Shown here piece by piece: positions 35,204 to 45,264 of a stretch of 64,000 bases of DNA (position 1 is its first letter; each line of letters starts with the position of its first letter). A program made the position numbers and the translations under genes. The stretch is from Phytophthora hibernalis (lineage: Eukaryota > Oomycota > Peronosporomycetes > Peronosporales > Peronosporaceae). The stretch is taken from positions 124,001 through 188,000 of the forward strand of contig JAAKBF010000282.1 of NCBI GenBank assembly GCA_012656075.1, given 5' to 3'. The notes under the pieces were generated by a model. The model did no database searches. It saw only the letters and a list, made by a program, of their open reading frames with translations, and was not told the DNA's origin.

Positions 35204-36233
35204 TGAATTGGATTTTGTAAAACTCATCTAACTTTTTCTGAATGTGATTGTAGGCCTCCACACAGCAGACACAGACAGGAGAAGTGCTGCCTCCACTACC
35301 AAAGGACCACGAGCCACAAGAATGTCCCGAGTATCAAGAAGTAAACGGCGTGCGAAAACCAGTGCAAAATATGTTTATTTCTAAAGCGTCGTGTTGGTGA
35401 GCGCCGCGCGACCAAGTACTACTGCAATGCATGCAGCAAGTCGGAAAAGGCTCGGTACGTACTCGTTTTAGCATGTGCAGTCGATATGTGCGCTAATCTA
35501 ACGACGTTGTTTCTGACCTACACCAGGACGTATATGTGCAACAAAGTGTGGCCCCACTACATGGGCAACTCGATGACGTGTTTCCAGATATGGCACTTCC
35601 GGTGGGAAAGTGGAACGAAGCGTCCGCGTCCGCGGTGTTGCCGTGACATTCAAAGTCGAGAAGCAGGAAGGGGTGGTGGTGCGAAATCAGCACGCAAACG
35701 CAAGCGTCGGGGCGAAGATAGCGGCAACGACGTAGCCCTGATGAAGAGGAAGGCGAGAGCGACGAAGAGGAAGCCGAGGACAACGAGGAAGAAGCCGAGA
35801 ACGAGGAGGAGGGAGCCACGGGTGAGGAGGAGGAAGCCGCGCGTGGGGCGGACTAGGTGACGATAGTGTTCTGGTCTTGTGCAAGTAAGGGAACAATCAA
35901 TGTATTGTGAGCGAATTCAATCTTGTCCATTGATTTCACACGCTTGGTCATTGTCTCTATCCGCCCCCGTCCGGTCTCTTGATAAAAGTGCACAGCTATT
36001 CCCTAAACCGATATCAGGGTGTATTATATAGCATGATGGGCTCTTTGATTCTTGATGTACAACATGGAATAGGATTTGCAGAGAGCTCGAATGTCGCGTT
36101 TTGCAGAAAACGTACCCGTACTTATACGAGACTATAGTAAAACTAAGTTCCACTGTCTTTAACATGCAGTATCGTACAACTTGTCAAGAAATTTGAAAAA
36201 GGCCGATTTTCGGCTTGGGCGCAGGAGGGTTAA

Positions 36234-37036
36234 ATGATATCATGCCATGTGAATGACACGTTGCTGCCTTTGCTAATATAAATTACCATTTCCTCCTTCT
36301 CGAATAAATACATATTTTATGATATATTCGAGGTCAAAAGTGTTCATCTCTTTGACAACTACTGCTGCGTCACTGTAGTACGTCCACGGACGAAATCAAG
36401 TGAACACGTTGTTGGGGAAGCTGGCACTTTCGTAAGCTAGTCTTTGCCGATTGTATTGCTTGTTGGAAAGCAAAAGGAAAGTAAACTAAACTAAAGCAGC
36501 AGGCTTCGCCATCGCTCCGCGAGTAGCTCGCCTGCTTGGCACTTCTTGTGATAACTTCAACTACAACAGCAACTAGTACCAGCTGATCAGTACTGCAGCC
36601 GCAGTCACTGACCAAAGAGCAATGAGGGTAAGGCTTTCAACCTCAGCCCCACGCTACAGTCACATCCTCTCCTGCAGTGCTGCAATCGTAATTTGCATCC
36701 CCAGACTCGACGACACAGCTTCCATTTCACCTTTCTCTCCACCTTCCGCACACCTCAGTCGACAAGCGACATGGTCATCTCTGAACCGGACAATGTACCA
36801 ATTCTGCGTTTCGTTTCTCAGTGAGGTATATTGACGTCATTATACCGTAATAATGTATCAATTCTTCTACTGCAAAGCCAGCAATACGTATGGTCGTGCA
36901 AAACTATTTTTGTATGTTGATGCAATGGTTACCGTGGTTGTAGTTTGTATTGGCTCAACTTTGAGCGCTGTCGAATTCGCGGATCTTCAAGACGCTGTCT
37001 ATAGCCAAGATCCATTCAGCTGTTCGTCGCTGCAAG
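36234..37036. other. Spacer without recognised gene
   Basis: Short ORFs only (for example 36,622-36,834 and 36,853-37,068). None is convincing. No repeat partner seen. Confidence 0.45.
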
Positions 37037-37867
37037 GTGACTGTAGCACACTCCACCTTACCAACTAGGAACAAAATTATGAAGATGGATTCAGCAGCAA
37101 CGGAGGTACAGTGCGTTGAAGTATTTACTGGTGCTTTGTTGAAGTTGGGAGGTTTCCATGATGTCACCCACCTGCAGGTGGCGTTGGCGTCGCCGTATTT
37201 CAGGAGTAAGAGGGGCGATGAGGATTTCGAGATGATGGTGCTGGAGAGCAAACCACGCGTTGGGGAACGAGTCCAAGGAAGTTTCAACGCCGCCCGTAGT
37301 ATTGCTATTGATGAGTTCCCGAGATGGATAAGGACGGCATTGAGAGCTTCTGGGTGTAGATGGTGGATGAGAGACGTCAATGTCGTCATGAACTCTTTGA
37401 GAGGTGGAAGTGTAAAGGAGACAGTGAGAACGCGCTGCGCGTCAAGAATGTTGAAAGTTACCAAGGGTGCATTCGGTGGAACGATACACGATTTCACGAA
37501 GTATAGCGTTTTATTTCCACATTCGATTTAGCCTCGTATTTCGTATTCTGTTTTCACCGAACCCTGATAAGATAAGGCCTCCGAAAACTTGGCCCCATCT
37601 AGTAGGATACATCGCCATATTCGACGATGAAGGAAATAGAATTTTGAAAACAATTATGGTCGACCGAACGAGACTCAATTTGGCTAGATATTGCAAATTG
37701 CGTGCTACCGAACGCACCCCAGGTGGAGTCTGCGGAGCAACCTTCAAATGTGGAAGTCGAGAAGGTGATAAAGACTTTGACTACCGGTATCGACGAACTA
37801 CAGGTTATGCCCACGAAGCAACTGGGTAGCTGCATTCCACATTTGACTCCGAGCAAGGTCGAAAAAA
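37037..37867 (+). pseudogene. Unidentified protein-coding fragment split by a MITE
   Basis: An open frame from 37,037 (better start MKMDSAATE at 37,079) reads a globular-looking protein (GGFHDVTHLQVALASPYF, SIAIDEFPRWIRTALRASGC, WWMRDVNVVMNSLRGG) up to MLKVTK at 37,464. There a 255-bp MITE begins. Beyond the MITE another clean frame continues (VESAEQPSNVEVEKVIKTLT, then ELQVMPTKQLGSC) to a TGA at about 37,870. I cannot assign a family. The antisense strand also has a long ORF (37,497-36,955), so coding sense is uncertain. Confidence 0.35.
37465..37719. mobile_element. MITE, 255 bp, copy 2
   Basis: Inverted relative of 7,024-7,304. Ends are GGGTGCATTCGGTGGAACG and the complement of TGCGTGCTACCGAACGCACCC minus its first base. 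It sits inside an open reading frame, which it interrupts. No clear target duplication. Confidence 0.75.
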
Positions 37868-37869
37868 AT

Positions 37870-39231
37870 TGAAATATTTATTGTGGTTCCACTAGCAATA
37901 TTTATTTTACTGCGATTTCGTATTGCAATCATTATTAGTGGAGATCCCTCTTGGAAATGCTGCCAATCATACTAAAACCAACATGAATAATGTGCCCGAT
38001 ACAATTATTGTGGAATTTTCACTAGTATTATTTAATATTAAAGTCATGGTTGCAGTACAATCCTCTGAAATTTATTTCAGAGTATATCAGTGATCCGATT
38101 TTCCGCTCAAAAGCATACTTGCCAAAACTCAGAAAAATCAACAACAGTAACAGCACAACAGCTCATCTCCAAATCTAATAAACCCTCAAGAACTGACAAA
38201 ATTACCTGTCAATTTCTTCTTTTGGTCTGGTTCCTCTCATAATGCAACTTCAACTTACTAACCTTAGAGATCCCGACATTGACATGAGCCAAACTCACTC
38301 CAATCACAAATAAATAGCGAGAACTATTATAGTCAAACAGCCGCGTGTTGCCTCTGGCGTGCTAGTTCAACGTTCACGCAACATCTTTGAAAATTGCGTT
38401 CAATTATAACAATAGAAGCCGGCACTCCACCAGCAGTGGCTGCATCGCTACGCCGACCGCCAAGCCGGCTAGATCGTCTTCAAGGAATCGCACGTGCAGA
38501 CATGATCAGCTCCTTTTAAAGGACGCCAGTCCACCTTCTAGCATCTGGCCAAAACGTCTTCAACTGGACTCTGTGGAGAACATCCACCACCAACGGTGGC
38601 AAGCTCGGAGTTAGGTGGACCGCCACAAGTACCGGTAGGCGCCTTCTAAGCGAAGTAGGAAGCTACTCAACTAATATTATACTTCCTCTGTCAACCTTTC
38701 ACTATGAAACCAAAGTATACTTCACCATTCGTCTAACCTGCGCCAGCCCACCACAACTTCACTCTTCTCTAATATTTACAATATTTACTTCGAAGTAGCT
38801 AGGAAGCTACACACCCAGGAGCTTACTAGCGCGAGTGAAGGCATCAGATTCGACAAGGCTGTAAGCACTTTTTCTGCGAGACTTTAGCCTCGCCAAACGC
38901 CAAGAAAACACTGAAAAGCCTTGAAAAATGAAGATACCGGTACGCGTTTAATTAAAGCAATGCACTTACCATCTCACTTGACATGTGAATTTCAGAGCTC
39001 ATCCGGGCGCTAGCGCACAGCCTTGTATTGTATTGTATTGTATTGTGTTGTCTCTGACTCCGACCATCGTCTCACGCTGCTTGAAGTTCAAGCCTTGAAC
39101 AGCGTGAAGAAGCTCTATGCCCAAGACAACCAACAGTGGCCTGCACAGCAAAATCTCCAACGTGGCGAGCTGTACAAGTGGCGGACTTGAAAGCTGTTCA
39201 TGTCATCTTGATAGCGGGAGCTGCGCCACTG
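37870..39231. other. Spacer without recognised gene; pentanucleotide repeat
   Basis: AT-rich with short ORFs only. A (TATTG)n microsatellite lies at about 39,023-39,051. Palindromic motifs TACCGGTA at 38,630 and 38,935 and TACTTCGAAGTA at 38,786. Confidence 0.5.
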
Positions 39232-39392
39232 TTCGGCTTCCACGGACAAGATGTCGAAGACGTTGCAGTCGAAAGAGAAAGGCTTCTTTTCGGATCACGA
39301 GAAGGTTACTAGAAAATTCAGGCTAAGTTTAGTTGTAGGAGGAAGGCTGGGAACTCCAGTCGACCTTACTTTCTCTTTTACTCCGCTTTCGA
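39232..39392 (+). repeat. Split direct repeat A1
   Basis: Matches A2 (45,103-45,263) with a handful of substitutions; starts TTCGGCT and ends CTCCGCT(T/C)TCGA. Confidence 0.9.
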
Positions 39393-39462
39393 TAGCCTCC
39401 AGCCACCCCGACCCTTCGCGCCGGCTTGTCGGACGTTTCCAGCAGACAACCTCTCAACCACC

Positions 39463-40203
39463 ATGACCGCAACGACACTGTATGCCCTGTTCAAGCCTGA
39501 CCTCCTCGACACGATGGGATATGCGTACGGCAAGACTACCTCCGAGGTGCGGCAGGGGCGATACGACGTGGAGCGTGTGGTTAGTGGGAGATGGAGTGAT
39601 GGTGGGACATTCGCGACTCAACGAGAATCCACTGAAGTGGAGTTGCGTGCAGTCCAAAAGGAGGAGGCACTGAGCAGAATTGGCACCTACGTCGGTTGCG
39701 CACTTTGCGTGACTCGAGTGCCGCAAGGACTGCCGAAGATCTGGGACTACGGCATGGTTGTGGGTTACACATGGAAGAATTCTACCCATACTGGAGTACT
39801 GCAAGTGACATTCGCTGATGCAACAAGAGAAATACCCTATAGAGAAGAAGAGCAGCAGGACTTGGCGCTAGAGATCTACGCGTTACGACCCTGCAGTCGT
39901 CGTGGCGTTGCCGACGTTATGCCCGGCGAAATGCGGGCAATTCACAATGCTGTCCATGACCACTTTAACCGAATTGGGCAAACGGTTCGCAGAAGTTCAA
40001 CCACCAACCTCCGGAAGGTGGGCTTGTCAGCACTGGATGAGCAGCAAATCGTTCCAGTGTTCAATTTGGGAGATACACGTGTGGAGTATTTGCGGATCAA
40101 TCATATTCTGAACTACGTTTTTACCACGAGGGAAACCGCCGCGCTCCACAAGGAGTTATCGTTCCGGATTCACTGTTTCCAGCGCAAGCAACAGGCGAGG
40201 TAG
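39463..40203 (+). CDS. Unknown ORF upstream of Gag in the YR retrotransposon
   Basis: 246 codons from ATG with context CAACCACCATGACC to TAG at 40,201. The middle (about residues 75-140) reads GCALCVTRVPQGLPKIWDYG then MVVGYTWKNS and GVLQVTFADATREIPY, a pattern like a small beta-barrel of Tudor type, but this is only an impression. It lies 35 bp before the Gag-like ORF, in the same orientation, inside the element. I do not know a counterpart in classical DIRS or Ngaro elements. It is unbroken, in contrast to the downstream enzyme genes. Confidence 0.6.
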   Translation: MTATTLYALFKPDLLDTMGYAYGKTTSEVRQGRYDVERVVSGRWSDGGTFATQRESTEVELRAVQKEEALSRIGTYVGCALCVTRVPQGLPKIWDYGMVVGYTWKNSTHTGVLQVTFADATREIPYREEEQQDLALEIYALRPCSRRGVADVMPGEMRAIHNAVHDHFNRIGQTVRRSSTTNLRKVGLSALDEQQIVPVFNLGDTRVEYLRINHILNYVFTTRETAALHKELSFRIHCFQRKQQAR

Positions 40204-40238
40204 AGCGGAATAGCAACAGGAGCACCGATCTTTAGAGG

Positions 40239-41186
40239 ATGGAGCAGCTTTACGAGTCGGATGAGGACACGGGTGGAATCGATTTGGGACAAGAGGAAGC
40301 AGTGCAGTCGACTCGCTTCAAGCGAAGACGAGAAGATAAGCAGGGGGCGCCCAATGTGCGTGGCGAGGCACGACTCGTCGCAATTCGCCAACGGCTCGAG
40401 GACGACCCAGCTATGGTCCGCGATATTGACCAACTCATCGCCCTTCGCCAAGCGAACCTGGGAGAAAGCAATTCTACTGCACTGGTGACAGCTGCAGGAC
40501 TCGAGACCAAGTCGCAGTTTAAACCGAGTCGGCAGCAAGTGGTGACGCACGGGATGCTAGTCAATGGTAAGTACTCATCTTTGGATTCACAATTGTTTGT
40601 TGAGACTATGCAGTCGAAGTCGAAGGAATTTGATTATTTGCCACACCCTGGTGCTGCTCGAGGATGTTTTGGTTGGGACTTTGGATTTCGAGGGCTTTCC
40701 TCCATGAATTTCTCCCCCATGGACGTGGATGCAGAACGTGAATTCCGACGTAATCACGATATAACGGACTTCTCGGCGAAGAACAAGCTGCCTGGGCCGC
40801 CTAAAGCTGCGATGATTGCAGATCTATTGGCTGCATTGGATGTTCTTTCATTGCTCGTGACCGAAATGTATCAGCCGATGGTATCCGAGTTGGTCGACAG
40901 TGCCAGGCGTTTTCTGCTCTTGTTACGGAAGACGAAGTCAATGGCAGGACCAGAGGCGATCCCAGAGTTGGTAGCTTGGATTGATGGCAGCTTCGAACAT
41001 TTTCGAGCCTGCCTGGTGTGGGAAGACATGGCGGCCGCTATGGACGTGATGAAGTGTTTTCAGTTCAATAACGAATCTTACGCACGGGTAGTGCAACGCG
41101 TTACAAGCTTACAGGTAGAAGCAGCTCTGAAATCCTCCACAAGCGGAAAACGGAATTTCGTCAAAAGGGCCCCCAACGCAAGATGA
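40239..41186 (+). CDS. Gag-like protein of the YR retrotransposon
   Basis: 315 codons. An acidic N-terminus (MEQLYESDEDTGGIDLGQEE) is followed by a Lys/Arg patch, HPGAARGCFGWDFGFRG, a helical middle (ADLLAALDVLSLLVTEMYQP) and a basic end. A Cys/His finger (CMKYLSMEGCPGEGDTCIYD followed by YRGHLCP, about 41,265-41,345) lies just downstream in another frame, so a frameshift or stop near 41,170-41,250 probably separates it from the Gag body. Such fingers end the Gag of DIRS/Ngaro elements. Role: binds element RNA and forms the particle in which reverse transcription occurs. Confidence 0.7.
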   Translation: MEQLYESDEDTGGIDLGQEEAVQSTRFKRRREDKQGAPNVRGEARLVAIRQRLEDDPAMVRDIDQLIALRQANLGESNSTALVTAAGLETKSQFKPSRQQVVTHGMLVNGKYSSLDSQLFVETMQSKSKEFDYLPHPGAARGCFGWDFGFRGLSSMNFSPMDVDAEREFRRNHDITDFSAKNKLPGPPKAAMIADLLAALDVLSLLVTEMYQPMVSELVDSARRFLLLLRKTKSMAGPEAIPELVAWIDGSFEHFRACLVWEDMAAAMDVMKCFQFNNESYARVVQRVTSLQVEAALKSSTSGKRNFVKRAPNAR

Positions 41187-41462
41187 AGAACAACCACCAG
41201 CAACCATCCCAGTACCTCCAGCAGTAGTGACAGCTTTGCCGATCCGGAAAGGCAAAAGCTCTGCATGAAGTATCTCTCGATGGAGGGGTGTCCCGGCGAA
41301 GGCGATACATGCATCTACGACTATCGAGGACACTTGTGCCCAATAACTTGCAAGGGATTGTAAAATCTTTCATTTCCAAGAATTATGGAGGCATGCGAGC
41401 CACGAATTCAGCAGAGACAGGGAGGGGCGGTTTTGTGAAGGTGCCATGAAACAGGTCGGGAA

Positions 41463-42308
41463 GTGCCTCGTTTCAGGCCGAAACAAAAACCTCCACCTCG
41501 GGAAGTATCAGACTGCAAGGTTGTCAAGCCCGTGATAGATGGCTACGAATGCTTCAGCCAACACTCCAGAGAGAACGGGACGAGGGCGGGCTTCAACACC
41601 TGCGAAAGTTTGGCGCTAACGGACAGTAAAAGTATCGCTGGCCCGGAGACAGCCACACACCCCATTTTCGGCGTCGATCAGCCGCTGCAAGATGACTGCA
41701 GGCAGGTAGGTTGCCCCGGAGTGGTCAAAGTCCACACTCGGGGCGTTGTTCAGCCGCTGCGAGATGACTGTAGGCAGGTAGGTTGCCTTGTAGTGGTCAC
41801 TAGCCACGATCGAGGCGTTGGTAAGCCTCTGCCAAACAGTTGCAGGCAGGTAGTGGGGCCAAATGGGACCAAAACCCACGTTTGGAGTGTTGCTGGATCC
41901 AGACGAGGTGGACGAGAGGCGACAATTACACGTGTTCCTCTGGCAAGTCGTTTGAGGACCTACGTGGAGGCTCAACAGCGTCGTTACGCATTGTCCTTGC
42001 GAGCCAGAGAACGATTATTTACCCTTCTGCAAGAAGACACGGCCAGCAATTTGAAGGTGCTAATGGCTAACTTTGGTGTCCCACCTCCGATTTCGAGTCC
42101 ACCGTCGATTGAATCTAATGGCGTGCACTGCTACCGGATCGATCAAGCCAAACAATCAGCTTATAGCGAATTGCTTCGACGATCGAGAATGCGTCTACCG
42201 GATTTGTTTGATTCGTCACGTTCGAGGAGAAACAGCATGCGATCATCGGCCGAACAAGGCCTTAAGTGTTCCCGATCACCATCTCAGTTAGAAGTCATAT
42301 CGATATAA
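41463..42308 (+). CDS. Linker ORF with three DDCRQVGC-type peptide repeats
   Basis: 281 codons between Gag and RT. Residues about 70-140 contain three copies of a 23-24-residue unit built around QPLQDDCRQVGC, QPLRDDCRQVGC and KPLPNSCRQVVG, each followed by a VVK/VVT..H.RG segment. The C-terminal half is Arg-rich (SLRARERLFTLL, LLRRSRMRLPDLF). It stops at TAA 42,306, about 30 bp before the RT frame. It may be the N-terminal part of the RT polyprotein, cut by decay, or a separate product. No known domain recognised. Confidence 0.45.
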   Translation: MPRFRPKQKPPPREVSDCKVVKPVIDGYECFSQHSRENGTRAGFNTCESLALTDSKSIAGPETATHPIFGVDQPLQDDCRQVGCPGVVKVHTRGVVQPLRDDCRQVGCLVVVTSHDRGVGKPLPNSCRQVVGPNGTKTHVWSVAGSRRGGREATITRVPLASRLRTYVEAQQRRYALSLRARERLFTLLQEDTASNLKVLMANFGVPPPISSPPSIESNGVHCYRIDQAKQSAYSELLRRSRMRLPDLFDSSRSRRNSMRSSAEQGLKCSRSPSQLEVISI

Positions 42309-42339
42309 AGATCAATGGCGTAATATTGTCACAAACGGG

Positions 42340-43911
42340 GTGCGGCCGACGTGGAGGAATGACTTTCCAAAGCAAAAGGAGATTCCCTTAAATCATGGGT
42401 CAGCAGTGCGTGCACGAAATGCTGTGGTCAAGAGCCTTCGAAAAGGTCAAGATGACAATCGGTACTTGATCTTGGACATTGATGTGCTGCCATTTCTCGA
42501 AGGGATCAAATGTAGTCCATTCGGAGCAGTACCAAAAGGAGACGCGGACATCACTGTGGACGCACGTGTGATACATGATCTTTCATGTCCGAAGGGATCA
42601 TCGGTGAACGACCAAGTGCAAGACGACCCAACCATTGAAGTGACTTACGATGGGGCTGCTGTATTAGCCCGACGAATTTTGCAAGTGGAGAAAGAGTTTC
42701 CTGGGCGAGTACGGATATCCACGGGAGACGTGCACGGAGCATTTCGCAATATTCCTATCGCAGCTGACGCGGCGGGACGTTTTGCCGGTACTTTTCCCGA
42801 GCTCGGCATCTTGGTGATTGACTTGTCCTGCCCGTTTGGGTGGATCGATTCGCCTCAACAATACTGGTCTGCAGGTGAAGCAATAGTTCATTTACATGCG
42901 TGCTCATCCCCAACGTGGCCCGAACAGAATGTTTTGACGGCAGGCAATTTTGATGGAAAGGCCTGGTGCGATGACCACATCTGCATCAAACCAGATATTG
43001 GGTCAAGGCTGGGTGAAGCAAGTATTTCCTTGCGGTCAGCAATGACCACGATCCTAGGGCCCAAGACTTGCAACGAGGAAACGTTTTCGCAGTGGTTTGT
43101 CGCAGGAAATGCTCTGGGATTGCACTGGGACCTCTCTGTTTTAACACTGTCAATGCCTGTCGAAAAAGTTGCCAAAGCTCTCGGACGAATTCAAGGTATG
43201 TTTAATTCAGAGACGGCTACCAAACGACAGCTAAAACAGCTTCTTGGTAGTCTACGACACATGACGACTTGTATTCGAACCGCAGCTCCATTCTTTCAGC
43301 GAATAGCAGCATTAGCCAGAAGCACGAGTCGCTTCCAGCCATCAGGCATCTCGGACGAAGCCAGAGAGGATTTACGCTGGTTTGCTGCAATTATCCGAGT
43401 AGGGCGGCTCAATTCAGTGGCGTTATCTCGGTTCGTGGATTTACGAACCCCTGATCATCATATTTTCATGGATGCAAGTGACCGTGGCCTCTGCGCGCTT
43501 TGGCCTCCGAGAAAAATATTTACAAGTGGAGTTCGATGAGGAAGAGCGTCGGCAAATTGTAGAATTTAATGCTGCTGACACGGATGAATTCAGCATTATA
43601 TCCGTGAGCTGATGAGCGCTGCTTTCGCGTCAGTTGTTTGGGCCCAACACTGGTCTCCGACAACTACTGACGAGCAAATGCATATCCGATTCTGGATTGA
43701 TAATTCTTCTGCAGTCTGTTGGGCTAATCGTCCCTCAAGCCGAAATCCATTTGCTCAAATGCTGTTGAGGTTGGTCGCTCTCCTCGAAGTACGGCATAAT
43801 TTTTATTCGTCAGCTCATCACATTGCGGGTATTGAGAATATCATGGCGGATGCAGGAAGCAGGGTGTGGCAATCCGTGGAGCTCTCAGAAAAGTTTGCTG
43901 ACACGTCGTGA
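42340..43911 (+). pseudogene. Reverse transcriptase/RNase H of the YR retrotransposon
   Basis: RT motifs in order: RNDFPKQKEIPLNHGS (about 42,356), SPFGAVPKGD (42,510), ARVIHDLSCPKGSSVND, VRISTGDVHGAFRNIPI (motif A Asp, about 42,727), FGWIDSPQQYWSAGEA (motif B, 42,835) and KAWCDDHICI (motif C, about 42,960). The usual YxDD is WCDD here. The RNase H acidic residues follow in HIFMDASDRG (43,460), a degraded Glu region, HIRFWIDNSSAVCWAN (43,683) and IMADAGSR (43,840). A frameshift near 43,500-43,520 and a stop near 43,610 separate the RNase H halves. This type copies the RNA into a DNA circle for the recombinase. Confidence 0.85.
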
Positions 43912-43914
43912 TCT

Positions 43915-44971
43915 TGGACGCAGGTCAAGGTTCCGTTGAGCTCAAGGAAACTCTGGAAGCTTTGGGAGCAATGTTCCAAGCTGGAGCTCTAGCGGACACC
44001 TCTCGGATACAGTACCGCCGTTCCTGGGACCAGTGGAAACGGTGATGCTCCTTCCTGAATTTCAATGCGTGGCTAGGTCGGGACACACTCGACGCTAACG
44101 CAGCACAGCTGGGGGCGTTTGCAGTTTTTCTATGGCGGTACGGCATGAATTAGGTCGGCAAGGGGAACACTTATTCGACAATTTGCAGTAAATTGTGTGC
44201 TGTGAGGTGGTTTCACAAGAACACAGCAGGTTACGACCCCGGCGTCAATGCTGGTCATGTGATTCTACTTCGTGGAATTAGGAGGTTCACAGACCCTGTC
44301 GTCAAGCAGCAGCCGATTTCTCCAGCTCTTCTCCGTATCGTCTATCGTGACTTGGATTTACGGTGTGCACGGGTTCAATTGTTGTGGGGTGGACTTCTGC
44401 TCGCTTTCTTTTCTTACTACGACGATCTGAATATCTCTTCATCGGCAAGAAACATCACAACTACGTGCTCCGGTTAGGTGATATTATCTTTCAAGTTAAT
44501 GCGGGAGGCCAGACTCAATCACACCAAGCGGATGTCGTTGGAGTCCGTCTCCAAGGAGCGAAAAACAATCAGTTTGGTCGTGAGGAGAGGCGTTTTCATC
44601 ACCGGTCGGGTGATGCCATACTGTGTCCCGTTAGAGCTGCCCGGTGGATCCAGCGAGGAGCCCGAGCCTTTGGTACGGATGCTGGACAACCGGCACTATC
44701 AACAGGAGCGGGGAATGGAATTACGGCGAGCGAAATGGCAGAAACGCTGAAGCAAGCTGCAGAATCGGCAGGCCTCGATGCAAGACTGTTTTCGAAGCAC
44801 TCAGTGAGCGTTGGCGGTGCTACGATTCTGATGAACTCGGGAGCTGATCGCCTAGTCATCAAGTTGATGGGTCGTTGGTTGTCAAGTGCCTATGAAGAGT
44901 ACCCAGTGCTGACCTCTGACGGATCAAAGGGTTTAGCCAAGCTGATGTGTGGTCCGATGACACGGGACTGA
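43915..44971 (+). pseudogene. Tyrosine recombinase of the YR retrotransposon, catalytic Arg lost
   Basis: SRIQYRRSWDQW (about 44,006) is the SAM-like N-terminal domain, interrupted by a TGA (44,043) and a stop near 44,150. The catalytic half has YLLRRSEYLFIGK (first Arg, about 44,415), VGVRLQGAKNNQFGRE, CPVRAARWI, then LFSKHSVSVGGATIL, where the conserved HxxR is HSVS (Arg CGC to Ser AGC), and LMGRWLSSAYEEYPVLT with the nucleophile-region Tyr. A frameshift lies near 44,410-44,430. The sister element at the right edge keeps HSVR, so the change is private. Such enzymes insert the circular DNA without DDE chemistry. Confidence 0.85.
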
Positions 44972-45032
44972 AACCTTCCCCAATGGCGGCCCTAATTGAT
45001 CGAGGTGCGTGGAGGTGTGGACTAGTGGGGCT

Positions 45033-45100
45033 CACCACTCCACACTCAAGATGCTCAAAATGAAGTTCATTTAGCCCCATGTGATCGCGATCCTTGAAAA
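45033..45100 (+). repeat. Split direct repeat B1
   Basis: CACCACTCCACACTCAAGAT at its start; partner B2 at 45,265-45,332. Confidence 0.9.
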
Positions 45101-45102
45101 TT

Positions 45103-45263
45103 TTCGGCTACCACGGATAAGATGTCGAAGACGTTGCAGTCGAAAGAGGAAGGCTTCTTTTCGGATCACGACAAGGTTACTAGAAAATTCAGGCTAATTT
45201 TAGTTGTAGGAGGAAGGCTGGGAGCTCCAGTCGACCTTACTTTCTCTTTTACTCCGCTCTCGA
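45103..45263 (+). repeat. Split direct repeat A2
   Basis: Internal copy of A1, between B1 and B2. Confidence 0.9.
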
Positions 45264-45264
45264 C

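Larger units (their letters stand above)
31542..35857 (+). pseudogene. piggyBac transposase, multi-exon, degenerate
   Basis: An N-terminal acidic and Lys-rich region (31,542-32,340 and 32,724-33,160) leads into the DDE domain: HEIMTVLGLLMARI (about 33,525), WKVRSIIETL, ISFDEGILP (first Asp, about 33,790), KPHKWGTKLFLTCCADTAY, VVTDRFYTSAQLAFQLL (second Asp, about 34,165) and VWWNRKPVQFLST (about 34,350), where the third Asp is Asn. Then come DYHRWMGGVDIHDQLRLQRY (about 34,575) and a Cys-rich end with YYCNACSKSEKAR, MCNKVW and a long Arg/Lys tail. Introns inferred: 31,999-32,065, 33,160-33,245, 33,913-34,014, 34,840-35,253 and 35,455-35,526. A frameshift near 31,670, a stop after GILP (33,810), a frameshift just after it and the stop created by a hairpin at 34,376 disable it. 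Confidence 0.85.
31241..36229 (+). mobile_element. piggyBac-type DNA transposon, about 5.0 kb, both ends present
   Basis: TTAA flanks both ends (31,237-31,240 and 36,230-36,233), the target duplication of piggyBac elements. Terminal repeats begin CCCCCAACGCCCA on the left and, as complement, CCCTCCTGCGCCCA on the right. Between them lies one plus-strand, multi-exon transposase gene whose domains fit piggyBac order. ATCGTACAAC also occurs near both ends (31,262 and 36,171). Confidence 0.9.

Noticed and set aside
34775..35261. Cys-rich ORFs of about 100 codons on both strands
   Set aside because: All are frames through the 73-bp intronic minisatellite.
37467..37829. Protein-level similarity between 7.1 and 37.6 kb as a conserved gene
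   Set aside because: The DNA similarity spans terminal inverted repeats on both sides and runs through stops at 7.1 kb, so it is a shared MITE, not a coding family.
39023..39051. (TATTG)n run as a functional site
   Set aside because: Simple microsatellite of about five units; no further support.
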